Origin: Bathymodiolus brooksi
Lineage: Eukaryota; Mollusca; Bivalvia; Mytilida; Modiolidae
Assembly: GCA_963680875.1 (NCBI GenBank)
Contig: OY804588.1
Location: 63,750,397-63,814,396, forward strand
Reading direction: 5' to 3'
DNA length: 64,000 nucleotides
Below, one piece after another: positions 13,465 through 25,110 of the stretch (within the stretch, counting starts at the first letter, position 1; each line of letters starts with the position of its first letter). The notes under the pieces are model-generated. The model did not search any database, was not told the DNA's origin, and saw only the letters and a program-made list of their open reading frames with translations. The position numbers and the translations under genes are program-made.

Positions 13465-15834
13465 GATGAGTGGAGAGTAACAGAAGTGTGACCAGCTGTA
13501 CTCTGCCAGCTGATCCACGGGTGATGAGTGGATAGTAACAGAAGTGTGACCAGCTGTGCTCTGCCAGCTGACACACGGGTGATGTGTGGAGAGTAATCGA
13601 AGTATGACCAGCTTTGCTCTGCCAGCTGATCCACGGGTGATGAGTGGAGAGTAACAGAAGTGTGACCAGCTGTACTCTGCCAGCTGATCCACGGGTAATG
13701 AGTGCAGAGTAACAGAATTGTGACCAGCTGTGCTCTGCCAGCTGACCCACGGGTGATGAGTGGAGAGTAACAGAATTGTGTCCAGCTGTGCTCTGCCAGC
13801 TGATCCACGGGTGATGAGTGGAGAGTAACAGAGGTGTGACCAGCTGTGCTTTGCCAGCTGATCCACGGGTGATGAGTGGAGAGTAACAGAAGTGTGACCA
13901 TAAGTACTCTGCCAGCTGTTCCACGGGTTATGAATGGAGAGTAGCAGAAGTGTAACCAACTGTGCTCTGCCAGCTGATCCATGGGTGATGAGAGGAGAGT
14001 AACAGAAGTGTGACCAGCTATGCTCTGCCAGCTGATCCACCGGTGATGAGTGGAGAGTAACAGAAGTGTGACCAGCTGTGCTCAGCCAGCTGATCCGCTG
14101 GTGATGAGTGGAGAGTAACAGAAGTGTGACCAGCTGAGCTCTGCCAGCTGATCCACGGGTGATGAGTTGAGAGCAACAGAAGTGTGAACAACTGTGCTCT
14201 GCCAGCTGATCCACGGGTGAAGAGTGGAGAGTAACAGATGTGTGACCAGTGTGCTCTCCAAGTTGACACACGGGCGATGAGTGGAGAGCAACAGAAGTGT
14301 GACCAGCTGTGCTCTGCCAGCTGATTCACGGGTGATAAGTGGAGAGTAATAGAAGTGTGACCAGCTGTACTCTGCCAGCTGATCCACGGGTGATGAGTGG
14401 AGAGTAACAGAAGTGTGACCAGATGTGCTCTGACAGCTGATCCACGGGTGATGAGTGGAGAGTAACAGAAGTGTGACCAGCTCTGCTCTGCCAGCTGATC
14501 CACGGGTAATGAGTGCAGAGTAACAGAAGTGTGACCAGCTGTGCTCTTCCAGCTGATCCACGGGTGATGAGTGGAGAGTAGCAGAATTGTGACCAGCTGT
14601 GCTCTGCCAGCTGACCCACGGGTGATGAGTGGAGAGTAACAGAATTGTGTCCAGCGGTGCTCTGCCAGCTGATCCACGGGTGATGAGTGGAGAGTAACAG
14701 AAGTGTGACCAGCTCTGCTTTGCCAGCTGATCCACGGGTGATGAGTGGAGAGTAACAGAAGTGTGACCATAAGTACTCTGCCAGCTGTTCCACGGGTTAT
14801 GAATGGAGAGTAGCAGAAGTGTAACCAACTGTGCTCTGCCAGCTGATCCATGGGTGATGAGAGGAGAGTAACAGAAGTGTGACCAGCTGTGCTCTGCCAG
14901 CTGATCCACCGGTGATGAGTGGAGAGTAACAGAAGTGTGACCAGCTGTGTTCAGCCAGCTGATCCGCTGGTGATGAGTGGAGAGTAACAGAAGTGTGACC
15001 AGTGTGCTCTGCCAGTTGATCCACGGGTGGTGAGTGAAGAGTAACCGAAGTGTGACCAGCTGTGCTCTGCCATCTGACCCACGGATGATGAGTGCAGAGT
15101 AACAGAAGTTTGACCAGCTGTGATCTGCAAGCTGATCCACGGGTGATGATTGGAGAGTAACAGAAGTGTGACCAGCTGTACTCTGCCAGCTGATCCACGG
15201 GTGATGAGTGGAGATTAACAGAAGTGTGACCAGCTGTGCTCAGCCAGCTGATCCACGGGTGAGGAGTGGAGAGTAACCGAAGTGTGACCATAAGTACTCT
15301 GCCAGCTGTTCCACGGGTTATGAATGGAGAGTAGCAGAAGTGTAACCAACTGTGCTCAGCAAGCTGACCCATGAGTGATGAGTGGAGAGTAACAGAAGTG
15401 TGACCAGTTGTGCTCTGCCAGCTGATCCACCGGTGATGAGTGGAGAGTAACAGAAGTGTGACCAGCTGTGCTCTGCCAGCTGATCCACTTGTGATGAGTG
15501 GAGAGTAACATAAGTGTGACCAGCTGTGCTCTGCCAGCTGATCCACGTGTGATGAGTTGAGAGCAACAGAAGTGTGAACAGCTGTGCTCTGCCAGCTGAT
15601 CCACGGATGATGAGTGGAGAGTAACAGAAGTGTGACCAGTGTGCTCTGCCAGTTGACACACGGGCGATGAGTGGAGAGCAACAGAAGTGTGACCAGCTGT
15701 GCTCTGCCAGCTGATCCACGGGTGACAAGTGGAGAGTAATAGAAGTGTGACCAGCTGTACTCTGCCAGCTGATCCACGGGTGATGGGTGGAGAGTAACCG
15801 AAGTGTGACCAGCTATACTCTGCCAGCTGATCCA

Positions 15835-18050
15835 CGGGTTATGATCGGAGAGTGACAGAAGTGTGAACAGCTGTACTCTACCAGCTGATCCACGGGTTAT
15901 GAGTGGAGAGTAACAGAAGTGTGACCAACTGTACTCTGCCAGCTGATCCACGGGTTATGAGTGGAATGTAACAGAAGTGTGACCAACTGTACTCTGCCAG
16001 TTGATCTACGGGTTATTAGTGGAGAGTAACAGAAGTGTGACCAGCTGTACTCTGCCAGCTGATCCACGGGTTATGAATGGAGAGTAACAGAAGTGTGACC
16101 AGCTGTACTCTGCCAGCTGATCAACGGGTGATGAGTGGAGAGTAACAGAAGTGTGACCAGCTGTACTCTGCCAGCTGATCCACGGTTTATGAGTGGACAA
16201 TAACAGAAGTATGAGTAGCTGTACTCTGCCAGCTGATCCACGGGTGATGAGTGGAGAGTAACAGAAGTGTGACCAGCTGTACTCTGCCAGCTGATCCACG
16301 GGTAATGAGTGGAGAGTAACAGAAGTGAGACCAGATGTGCTCTGCCAGCTGATCCACGGGTGATGGTGGAGAGTAACCGAAGTGTGATCAGAAGTACTCT
16401 GCCAGCTGATCCACGGATAATGAGTGGAGAGTAGCAGAAGTGTGACCAGCTGTGCTCTGCCAGTTGATCCACGGGTGATGAGTGGAGAGTAACTGAAGTG
16501 TGACCAACTGTACTATGCCAGCTGATCCACGGGTGATGAGTGGAGAGTAACAGAAGTGAGACCAGCTGTGCTCTGCCAGCTGACACACGGGTGATGTGTG
16601 GAGAGCAATCGAAGTGTGACCTGCTGTGCCCTGCCAGCTGATCCACGGGTGATGAGTGGAGAGTAACAGAAGTGTGACCAGCTGTGCTCAGCCAGCTGAT
16701 CCACTGGTGATGAGTGGAGAGTAACAGAAGTGTGACCAGCTGTGCTCTGACAGCTGATCCACGGGTGATGAGTGGAGAGTAACAGAAGTGTGACCAGCTG
16801 TGCTCTGCCAGCTGATCCACGGGTAATGAGTGCAGAGTAACAGAAACGTGACCAGTGTGCTCTGCCAGCTGATCCACGGGTGATGAGTGGAGAGCAGCAG
16901 AATTGTGACCTGCTGTGCTCTGCCAGCTGACCCACGGGTGATGAGTGGAGAGTAACATAATTGTGGCCAGCTGTGCTCTGCCAGCTGAACCACGGGTGAT
17001 GAGTGGAGAGTAACAGAAGTGTGACCAGCTGTGCTCTGCCAGTTGATCCACGGGTGGTGAGTTGAGAATAACAGAAGTATGACCAGCTGTGCTCTGTCAG
17101 CTGATCCACGGGTGGTGAGTGGAGAGTTAACTAAGTGTGAGCAGCTGTGCTCTGCCAGCTGAACCACGGATGATGAGTGGAGAGTAACCGAAGTTTGACC
17201 AGCTGTACTCTGACAGCTGATCCACGTGTTATGAGTGGAGAGTAACAGAAGTGTGACCAGCTGTACTCTGCCTGCTGATCCACGGGTGATGAGTGGAGAG
17301 TAACAGAATTGTGACAAGCTGTACTCTGCCAGCTGATCCACGGGTGATGGGTGGAGAGTAACCGAAGTGTGACCAGCTATGCTCTGCCAGCTGATCCACG
17401 GGTTATGATCGGAGAGTGACAGAAGTGTGAACAGCTGTACTCTACCAGCTGATCCACGGGTTATGAGTGGAGAGTAACAGAAGTGTGACCAGCCGTACTC
17501 TGCCAACTGGTCCAAGGGTGATGAGTGGAGAGTAACAGAAGTATGACCAACTGTACTCTGCCAGCTGATCCACGGGTTATGAGTGGAATGTAACAGAAGT
17601 GTGACCAACTGTACTCTGCCAGTTGATCTACGGGTTATTAGTGGAGAGTAACAGAAGTGTGACCAGCTGTACTCTGCCAGCTGATCCACGGGTTATGAAT
17701 GGAGAGTAACAGAAGTGTGACCAGCTGTTCTCTGCCAGCTGATCAACGGGTGATGAGTGGAGAGTAACAGAAGTGTGACCAGCTGTACTCTGCCAGCTGA
17801 TCCACGGTTTATGAGTGGACAATAACAGAAGTATGAGTAGCTGTACTCTGCCAGCTGATCCACGGGTGATGAGTGGAGAGTAACAGAAGTGTGACCAGCT
17901 GTACTCTGCCAGCTGATCCACGGGTAATGAGTGGAGAGTAACAGAAGTGAGACCAGATGTGCTCTGCCAGCTGATCCACGGGTGATGGTGGAGAGTAACC
18001 GAAGTGTGATCAGAAGTACTCTGCCAGCTGATCCACGGATAATGAGTGGA
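15835..18050. repeat. Diverged duplication at the array edge
   Basis: Variant monomers at 15835-16430 (GGGTTATGATCGGAGAGTGA and following) recur at 17398-18050. The offset grows from 1563 to 1622 bp, so one monomer was gained inside the second copy. Copies near the array edge are more diverged than those at 6-10 kb. Confidence 0.75.
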
Positions 18051-18519
18051 GAGTAGCAGAAGTGTGACCAACTGTACTATGCCAGCTGATCCACGGGTGA
18101 TGAGTGGAGAGTAACAGAAGTGAGACCAGCTGTGCTCTGCCAGCTGATTCATGGGTGATGAGTGAAGAGTAACCGAAGAGTGACCAGAAGTACTCTGCCA
18201 GCTTATCTACGGGTTCTGAGTGGAGAGTAGCAGAAGTGTGACCAGCTGTGCTCTGCCAGTTGATCCACGGGTGATGAGTGGAGAGTAACTGAAGTGTGAC
18301 CAACTGTACTATGCCAGTTGATCCACGGGTGATGAGTGGAGACTAACCGAAGTGTGACCAGAAGTACTCTATCAGCTGATCCACGGGTGATGAGTGGAGA
18401 GTAACAGAAGTGTGACCAACTGTGCTATGCCAGCCGACCATGGGGAATGAGTGGAGAGTAACCGAAGTGTGACCAGCTGTACTCTGCCAGTTGACACACG
18501 GTGATGATTGGAGAGTAAT

Positions 18520-18846
18520 CACAATGTTATCTGTTGTGGGTTATCGATGATGGTCACACATATTTATAAATGTTCATCCTAATGAGGATGCTATCCATTA
18601 CCTCTTAGAGTGCTAATTATATTACAATGAATGAACGCGTCTTGTATATGTCTTGCTGTCATTATATAGTATGTTTATTGTACATGTAAGGAGGGGATTA
18701 GTTGCAATAACTTTTGTCCGATCATATTGCTTAATGAATTGCAATAAAATATTATTAAATTATCTAAAATGAAAAACCATATAAATTGTAATAATTCTTG
18801 TTCCATTTTATAGTCGAACATCGTGTTAACTTCTAAAAATTATGGT
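18520..18846. other. AT-rich unique sequence beside Sat1
   Basis: No gene seen. A short stretch at about 18680-18755 ends in an AATAAAATA-like tail after GCTTAATGAATTGCAATAAA, which could be the polyadenylated 3' end of a retroelement, but no coding sequence remains next to it. Confidence 0.4.
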
Positions 18847-19325
18847 TTTGGTGCTTAACGACACTTTCAACGCTATTTTCAGTTATTTCGTGGTGGTTTG
18901 TTTTATTGTTAAGGGGAACCGGAGCACCCAGAGAAAATCACCCACATGTCGCCACTTACTGACAAACTTCAATATTTAGGAGAAAATGAATGATAAAGTT
19001 TTACGACAAATGAGGATTTTTCAGTTATTTCATGGCGTGAACAAATACAAGTTGGATGAGATGATGATGTCCACTTTGTACTAGACAAACACGATAAGTT
19101 GGATTTTTATTGCGCTACAAACAACAGTTCGCGGGTAGACGTGTGGCTCTACTCGGATATATTATCCTGGTTCCGAGCCAACCAGTCTTTGTTTTTACTC
19201 CTTAGTACTGCGTGCTTAGCGGAGAAGCGACAAAATACAGATTTTGTTGTTTTTGGTTTGACCCTACCGGTGTTCGAACCCACGATCTACCACACACGCT
19301 AACCATTAAACCAACAATGTAGCTG
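18847..19325 (-). repeat. tRNA-derived SINE, copy A (minus)
   Basis: Read on the minus strand, a tRNA-like head (A-box-like TTTAATGGTTAGCGTG, B-box-like GGGTTCGAACACC, about 19265-19325) is followed by a central region ending TGGACATCATCATC and by a 3' module with ACGAAATAACTGAAAATAGC and a GTTAAGC ending (18847-18975). The central region matches copy B at 19729-20091 in inverted orientation and copy C near 50.6 kb. The tail resembles that of the second SINE group in this window. No clear target-site duplication was found. Confidence 0.8.
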
Positions 19326-19714
19326 AGACCATTTCTATCGTGTGTGACGAATTCAAAGGCACAACAAAAATAATTTATACTCCAAGATGCAACAATTCAT
19401 GTGATAGAAAAAAAAATGAATCAGTTACTAGTCATATAATAGAGCGACCCACTAGAAATGTATTTTCTTTCCGTTTTCAAAAGACCAGTCATTTTCGTAT
19501 CAGGGGTATGTGACGGCTGGAATTGCCTGTCCGATACACTATTTGTTCGTCTCTTATTGGACGCTTAGACATGTGTTTCTAAATATACTTACGGGTATAA
19601 AGGGAAAGGGGTATATTGCAGCATTAGTAATCGTTGGCCAGATAAAATGAAACCCCCCCCCAAAAAAAACGACACAAAAAACAGCTCAATCCTCCGCCCT
19701 TTAGACAATTATGT
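19326..19714. other. AT-rich spacer between inverted SINEs
   Basis: No gene seen. It contains a short poly-C/poly-A run at about 19651-19672. Confidence 0.4.
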
Positions 19715-19728
19715 CTGACTAAGAACTA
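19715..19728 (+). repeat. Target-site duplication of SINE copy B, left
   Basis: CTGACTAAGAACTA occurs here and again at 20092-20105, exactly flanking the SINE. The 14-bp perfect match is typical of LINE-mediated target-primed insertion. Confidence 0.9.
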
Positions 19729-20091
19729 ACCGCATCGGTGGTGTAATGGTTAGCGCTGTCGCTTCGAGTGTGGGAGATCGTGTGTTCGAGTCCCGATCAG
19801 ATCAAACCAAACACTATAACATTGGTATTTGTTGTTTCTCTTCTAAACACGCATCATTAAAAAGAAAGAGCAAAGACTGGATGGCTAGGAATCAGGATAA
19901 TGTGTCCGTGTGGAGTGACATGTCTATCCGCGGACTGTTGTTTCAGTGAGATAGCACTATAGAAATCCAACTCAGCGTGTTGGTCTAGAACAATGTGGAC
20001 CTCATCATCATATCATTGAAAAGTAACTTGTTCTTGTCATGATATAACTGATAAAGTACTAAGTTGGCGATAAGCAAAAATAATTCATTGA
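19729..20091 (+). repeat. tRNA-derived SINE, copy B, full length
   Basis: It starts with a tRNA-like head (GGTGTAATGGTTAGC A-box region, GTGTTCGAGTCCCG B-box region, about 19736-19795). A conserved central region follows (CAAAGACTGG to TGGACCTCATCATC), then a tail with ATGATATAACTGATAAAGTA. A perfect 14-bp target-site duplication flanks it, so it is a discrete insertion of 363 bp. The head resembles tRNA-Gly/Asp/Glu, but the anticodon stem is not intact, so it is a SINE promoter and not a functional tRNA gene. The frame through it at 19746-19949 has no coding meaning. Confidence 0.92.
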
Positions 20092-20105
20092 CTGACTAAG
20101 AACTA

Positions 20106-20342
20106 TTTACCTGACATGATTAGAGCAAACATCGGTGCCATCTTCAAGAGTAGAACACAAATTAAAATTACTCCTATATGATACTTATATAATCAAACGC
20201 ACATATCTTTTATGCAATCAATAAATAAACATCATAGGCTTCTAGCAAATTTAAATAAAACGATTTTTAAAATAGCCAATTATTAAACCATATTTTAGTA
20301 TTGATTAAATTAGTATTAGCTTTTAGTTAGTCAAGCATATTA
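20106..20342. other. AT-rich spacer
   Basis: No gene, repeat or long terminal repeat recognised between the SINE and the integrase remnant. Confidence 0.4.
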
Positions 20343-21073
20343 CAAGAGACACATAATGCGTTACTTACCGGAAATCATATGGGAATACACAGGATACTTG
20401 CGAAAACACGGCTTAGATACTTTTGGCCAACACTGAATTCCGATGTTATTAATTGGGTAAAATCATGTGAACCGTGCAGTCAAAGAGAAATACCACACAC
20501 TCTAACAAACGCAAAGTTAGTTCCAATGCCAGTCCCTACTGAACTCTTCCAATGTGTTAGCACTGACATTTTGGGACCATTCAAGCCATCAAAAGCAACG
20601 GAAAACATCTATGTTCTTGTGTTTATTTGCTATATGACAAAATATGTTGAACTTGTACCACTGCAAAACATTCGTGCTACTACAATTGCTGACGCTTTGA
20701 TAAACCATGTGATATGCCGACATGGAATTCCAAATGTTCTACATTCGGACAGAGGGACTTCTTATTTAGTAAATATAGTGCGAGAAACGTGCAAGTTATT
20801 GAACATCAAGAAAATTCAAACAACAATGTTGCACCCGAGTGCAATGGTCAAAGTGAGAGGATGATGTCTGCTATCTCGAATTCGCTAGCGAAAAATATCG
20901 ACGACGAGGCAAATTGGGATAGCCTTATTCGTTTTATCCAATTTGCGCATAACAACAGGCCATGTTTGGACAGTACAGACTATACTCCATTCTTTCTTAT
21001 TCATGGCCGTCATCCGAGGTCCCTTCTAAATGTAAATATAGACAATTTTGACATTCCGATTACGCGTAGGTAA
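20343..21073 (+). pseudogene. Ty3/gypsy-type integrase, N-terminal and core part, frameshifted
   Basis: The frame is open from about 20343, ahead of the first Met at 20379. The HH-CC zinc-binding domain is visible (GNHMGIHR, then WVKSCEPC at about 20450-20480). The catalytic core follows: STDILGPF (first Asp), LHSDRGTSY (second Asp) and ECNGQSERM (Glu). After MLHP the frame breaks at 20835-20836, where one base is missing. The rest of the core, to IHGRHPRSLL, continues in another frame to a stop at 21073. No gag, protease or reverse transcriptase lies upstream, and no long terminal repeat is apparent. It is a truncated, dead retrotransposon copy. The class call rests on the zinc-binding plus DDE pattern together with the C-terminal features downstream. 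Confidence 0.88.
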
Positions 21074-21716
21074 TTTCTTTGATAGAAAATATAGAGAATG
21101 CACGAACTACCGCAGTAGAGACATTAAAATAGAGAAAACAACAGATGAAAAATAAAGCCGACAGATCAACGCATGAACCGAGCTTCACTGTTGGCGACAT
21201 TGTATATGTCTACCGCCCTGTTGTCACTCCCGGTAGACAAAGAACATTTATTAGGCCTTGGGTTGGAACTTTCTATATAGCCCAAAAATTGTCCCCTCTC
21301 CACGTTAAAATTAGACGAAAGTCGGATGGGAAGCTTATCAAAAACAGGGTTCATATACATAGGTTAAAGCATGGATTTGCATGGGTTGACAAACCACAAG
21401 AAGATAATCCACCCATAGGTGTAGATGCTATATAGAACCTTGTGTTTTAGGGGATGATGAAATTCCCGTAAGTAATATTGAATATGGGCAACATGGAAAT
21501 GATCAGACTCAAAATGATGTACAATTAAGCAATACTGACAATATTGCTAATAACAATGTTGAGGATGGAGTATTTGAGGGTGAAAAGATCATAAGAAAAA
21601 AATATGTCAATGGCAAATGGTTGTACAGAGTTAAATGGCAAGATTTTGATGCAAAGCATAATTCCGTGGTACAGTTCCCTTATTTAAATAAAATAAAGTC
21701 AGGAATATGTCACTGA
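21074..21716 (+). pseudogene. Ty3/gypsy-type integrase C-terminus with chromodomain-like end, broken
   Basis: This continues the integrase remnant. 21074-21144 is readable in pieces but interrupted by stops. 21145-21435 encodes the GPY/F-type C-terminal domain (FTVGDIVYVYRPV, RPWVGTFYIAQKLSPLHVKI, KNRVHIHRLKHGF). A frame change at about 21432 leads into an acidic linker and then a chromodomain-like segment (KYVNGKWLYRVKWQDFD at about 21606-21650), ending at TGA 21714-21716. At least three frame breaks separate the parts. A chromodomain-like end would direct integration to particular chromatin in active relatives. No 3' long terminal repeat was recognised. Confidence 0.82.
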
Positions 21717-22269
21717 TATGCATGATATAATTTTTACAGATGGAAAGAGTCAAAAGAAATAGTTGTTGAATAATAGACATCATGATTATGCAGCTTGTAA
21801 TGGATATTTTATTAAGCCTATTTACATAAAGTAAGGATTTAGTTTTCATATTTAGACTGAGAAATTATGTACATTTTTAAGGAAGTTTTTAGAATCAGAA
21901 TGATTTTTGATCTTTTTTACCTTCTGAATTATATATCAAGGACAAACATTCAAATGGTGTGAAATTAAGTAGTGGTGACTGTTACATACCTTGGTGTCAT
22001 AAATATTTCCTTAATAACAAATGTTATCAGGTTAACAGCTAGTTTATTATCCCCAATAGACTTTGACAGGATGCTTGAAATTAGTTGATATATATTATTA
22101 ACATGTGCCATTGTATGTTATATTCTTTACTACTAGTATAAGATGGAATCAATATTGGTCATAAAACATTCATGAGGTATATTATGTAACTACATCAAAT
22201 TCAAAACAAACTTTGGACTTGACAAATATTGATGTATATTGAAATCCTTTGAGTAGAGGAGAAATTTTA
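21717..22269. other. AT-rich spacer
   Basis: No gene or recognisable repeat. It lies between the gypsy remnant and a LINE 3' fragment. Confidence 0.4.
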
Positions 22270-22545
22270 CTAGGTTTCGTATTTCATCACACATATCAGG
22301 GTGCTCTCCGACAAGAGAGACATTGCCTCCGTTGCACATCTGGTGAGATAGATGATGAGAAACAATTTCTAATATCATGTTCTACATGTTTCTGAAATAA
22401 GAACAGAACTATTCAGCAGGATCAATAATATCTCTCAAAACTTGCATATCCTCAATCCAGAACAGAAATTATATTGGCTTCTTAATAATGAAAATGAGGA
22501 AATGTTAGCCAGTATTTGTAATTTGATAACACAAAGCACAATATG
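22270..22545 (+). pseudogene. LINE reverse transcriptase, C-terminal fragment
   Basis: The + strand reads RFRISSH, then a frame change, then LRCTSGEIDDEKQFLISC. This is the Cys-x-x-Cys/His-Cys-like region found at the C-terminus of many LINE polymerases. After another frame break it reads LNPEQKLYWLLNNENEEML and ends at a stop near 22545. Only the last 90 or so codons are left and no reverse-transcriptase motifs remain. It differs from the LINE at 24-27 kb, whose C-terminus has a different Cys/His spacing. Confidence 0.7.
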
Positions 22546-23240
22546 ATTAAATAATTGCTCTTTTACACTGTGCACGGGCTGGCATGTTTAGAAAGGAGAA
22601 ATATAATATAAATTGATAATATTTCTAAATAAATAGAATAAATTTAAAGAAAAAAACATATTACTGGGTTTGATCTGAAATTCTTCTTTATTCATTTTAA
22701 CATGCCTTTGCACTGTAGCTTGATGCACTCTGTAATTGAGCAATAACATGAAGATATATTTCCTCCAACTAGTTCTTCTGCTCTAAACACGAGGTGACGC
22801 ATCCGAATGAATGAATAATAATAATAATAATAGATATAATAATTAACTAATCTTTTTGTTATTTATATATAGTATATAATAAGTATTTAATATTATATAT
22901 AATTATTTACTATATAATTGTGAGAAAATGCAATTAATACACCGGGTGTGTCTGAAGCCCCGTCCCTTGGTGTTTTTAGCAGGTTTACTGCTTGTTAAGG
23001 AATATGCAACATATGTAAAGTTTCACACTGGATGTGAGATATAGGGGACAAACCAGAACATGATCCACTAAATAATAATAATTATATTGATATTTTTAGA
23101 AATATAAAAATCCCAAACTATGTCCTTTGTCTTTTGTGTGTATGTCTCATTTATCATTCATGAATGTTTGCATTGTTAATGATGCCCCATGTGGGCCCTA
23201 TTATTAGGCAATAAAATGTATTCTATTCTATTCTATTATA
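22546..23240 (+). repeat. LINE 3' untranslated region with ATTCT repeat tail
   Basis: AT-rich sequence follows the LINE C-terminus. It ends with CCCATGTGGGCCCTATTATT, a run containing GCAATAAAATGT, and then tandem ATTCT units to about 23238. Such short-repeat tails are common in LINEs lacking poly-A. A simple AT-rich insert seems to lie at about 22800-22960. Confidence 0.6.
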
Positions 23241-23340
23241 TATGACGTCATATATAGTAATAACAGAAGACATATTTTATGAAAAATAGGAAAAGGAGAA
23301 TTGCTGTTAAAGTGTTTATAATTTACAATGTACTGTTTGG

Positions 23341-23593
23341 TATTGCATGTAATGATCACATTAAAACTGAATTGTAATTCATAGTTCTGAGTAAGAAATA
23401 TATAAAAAAAGTAGAGATATTGGACAGATGCACACGAGACAAAATAACATAAAACACTAATAAATATATTGCATGTAATGATCACATTAAAACTGAATTG
23501 TAATTCATAGTTCTGAGTAAGAAATATATAAAAAAAAGTAGAGATATTGGACAGATGCACACGAGACAAAATAACATAAAACACTAATAAATA
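23341..23593. repeat. 126-bp tandem duplication
   Basis: The unit starting TATTGCATGTAATGATCACA at 23341 is repeated from 23467 with one extra A in an A-run. A degenerate third start is at 23594. Frames through it on the minus strand repeat the same peptide and are not genes. Confidence 0.93.
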
Positions 23594-23780
23594 TATTGGT
23601 TGTAATGACATTAAATGTAATCAGTAATGTAATCAATTACACTACAAAGTAATTGTAATTTAATCGATTACATTTGAAAATTGATGTAATCGTAATGTAA
23701 TGTAATCATGAAATTTGCAAAGTAATTGTAATGTAATCGATTACATTTGAAAATAATTAGTTTAATCATATTTTATTAAT
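23594..23780. repeat. TAATCGATTA-rich palindromic repeat
   Basis: It contains two copies of GTAATTGTAATTTAATCGAT-type sequence. Each has the palindrome TAATCGATTA followed by CATTTGAAAA, about 80 bp apart. The surrounding sequence is built from GTAAT words. It is probably part of a non-autonomous element or a local simple-sequence expansion. Confidence 0.55.
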
Positions 23781-24084
23781 TAATAAATATAGTACAATAT
23801 GATCAATTTCAATATGATACAATACAAATAATTAAAGGGATTCGAAAACAAGCTTAGAAAAACCTATATTAATTCGCTTCCCTGGTATATCTCTTTACAA
23901 TAATCAAGCTGGTCTCGAGGTTTATACAATATCAAATTTTGAATTATAAAATACAATGTTATTCTGAATAAATATAAATGTGAAATTTTTCAAATAGATG
24001 GAAGAACTAAGCGGTGAAATAGAAGTGCACAAGAGAGAAAAAAAAAGAAACAATGAAAGAGAAAATAAAAGACAAAAAAAGACC

Positions 24085-25110
24085 TTAAGGAGTGAATCGC
24101 TTACTACGTATAACACATTTTTGAATTGCTAAGAATAATTCGACGTTTTGATTGGGTGCAAGTTTGGGTGATCCAAAGAGAAGTATTTCTGTTGTCAGGT
24201 TTATGGGTACATTAATAGTGTATCTCGGATAGTGAAATAAGTAATGGGTAGTATATGCAGTTAAGCCACAAATACAGTTAGGCGAGTCGACAAAGTTCTT
24301 ACGGTATAAATGTTGGTTTAAAGAGGAACACTGCATTCGTAATCTGGAATGGAGAATTTGCCCAAGGCGACTACCAGTATAATAATAAAATGGTTTTGAA
24401 GATATATTTGATTTTAGAGAATACTTCAAGGCTTGAATGGATGGACTTAGTCTAATATTATCTGGTTGTAAGTTCCACAGTCGAACGGAAGATGGAATGC
24501 AGGAATTGTGATACAGTGAGGTTCGTGTACGGACGACAGGAAGAGCAGAAACATTGCGTGTGTTATAATCGTGTATATTTGCAAATGTTTGCGGTACTAA
24601 GCAGCTTATGTAGTGTGGCGTCAAATTGTTTTGTCATTTTGTAAAATTGAACAAGTTTATGTTTTTCTCTTCGATCTTTAAGTTTTCCCCAGCCTGTTTC
24701 CATGTACAGGTTATTATGTGAAACGAGTCTAGTGCCTCCAGTAACTATTCTGGAAGCTTCTAGTTGAAAATTTTCAATATTGTTATTAAGTGATATACTC
24801 ATGTAATCCCATATTACATCAGCGTATTCTAATAGGGGTCTGACAAATGTAAAATATATTTTTTTCGAGTTTTTCGGTCTAATATAAATTTAAATTTTCT
24901 TAAGATATTGATCCTCTTGTAAGATTTTCCGGTTATCATGTCAATGTGTTTTTCCCAACTCCCGTTGTCTGAAATAACTAGTCCAAAATGTTTGTGTTCT
25001 GAGACAGTAGAAATGTCAACGCTGTCCATGTAGAGTAGGGGATGATCCGGTTTGTCGATTTTTCTAGAAATAGTCATGGTTTGCGTTTTTTGAGCATTGA
25101 AAGTAACCAA
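24085..25110 (-). pseudogene. LINE ORF2, C-terminal part, frameshifted
   Basis: Read on the minus strand, this follows the reverse transcriptase. 25110-24829 has the MVTFNAQKTQTMTISRK segment. 24802-24563 has NFQLEASRIVTGGTRLV. 24624-24085 has HDYNTRN, LHSRLRMQCSSLNQHLYRKN and a Cys/His cluster CICGLTAYTTHYLFHYPRY. This layout is typical of the polymerase C-terminus of Jockey-superfamily LINEs (CR1/L2-like). Three frames are used, so at least two frameshifts are present. The stop is at 24085, and the AT-rich sequence below is the probable 3' untranslated region. Confidence 0.85.

Larger units (their letters stand above)
1..18519. repeat. 58-bp satellite array (Sat1), about 320 monomers
   Basis: Head-to-tail repeats of a 58-bp unit, read on + as ACCAGCTGTGCTCTGCCAGC then TGATCCACGGGTGATGAGTG then a GAGAGTAACAGAAGTGTG ending. 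Recurrent variants include shorter monomers that skip four bases (ACCAGTGTGCTCTGCC) and units with ACCATAAGTACTCTGCC. The array starts before the window and ends at about 18519, where monomers degenerate into unique AT-rich DNA. The consensus has no stop codon on the minus strand in any frame, and 58 is not a multiple of three, so long minus-strand frames full of MDQLAEHSWSHFCYSPLITR-like peptides arise with no coding meaning. Monomers contain two CAGCTG palindromes 15 bp apart. The array is richer in G+C than the sequence beyond 18.5 kb. Whether it is centromeric, subtelomeric or interstitial cannot be told from here. Confidence 0.97.

Noticed and set aside
1..18519. Dozens of long minus-strand open frames with MDQLAEHSWSHFCYSPLITR-like repeats, as if a giant repeat protein
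   Set aside because: The 58-bp consensus contains no stop on the minus strand, so all three frames are open by construction. Monomer lengths vary by amounts that shift frame, and there is no splice or codon constraint. By simple calculation, stop-freedom of 58 codon positions happens by chance about 6 percent of the time per strand, so it needs no selection.
19733..19800. Functional tRNA gene
   Set aside because: A and B boxes are present but the stems do not pair properly, and the segment is the head of a SINE with target duplications around the whole 363 bp.
18520..20342. Long terminal repeats of the gypsy remnant
   Set aside because: No matching sequence was found downstream of 21716, and no TG...CA-bounded repeat was seen.
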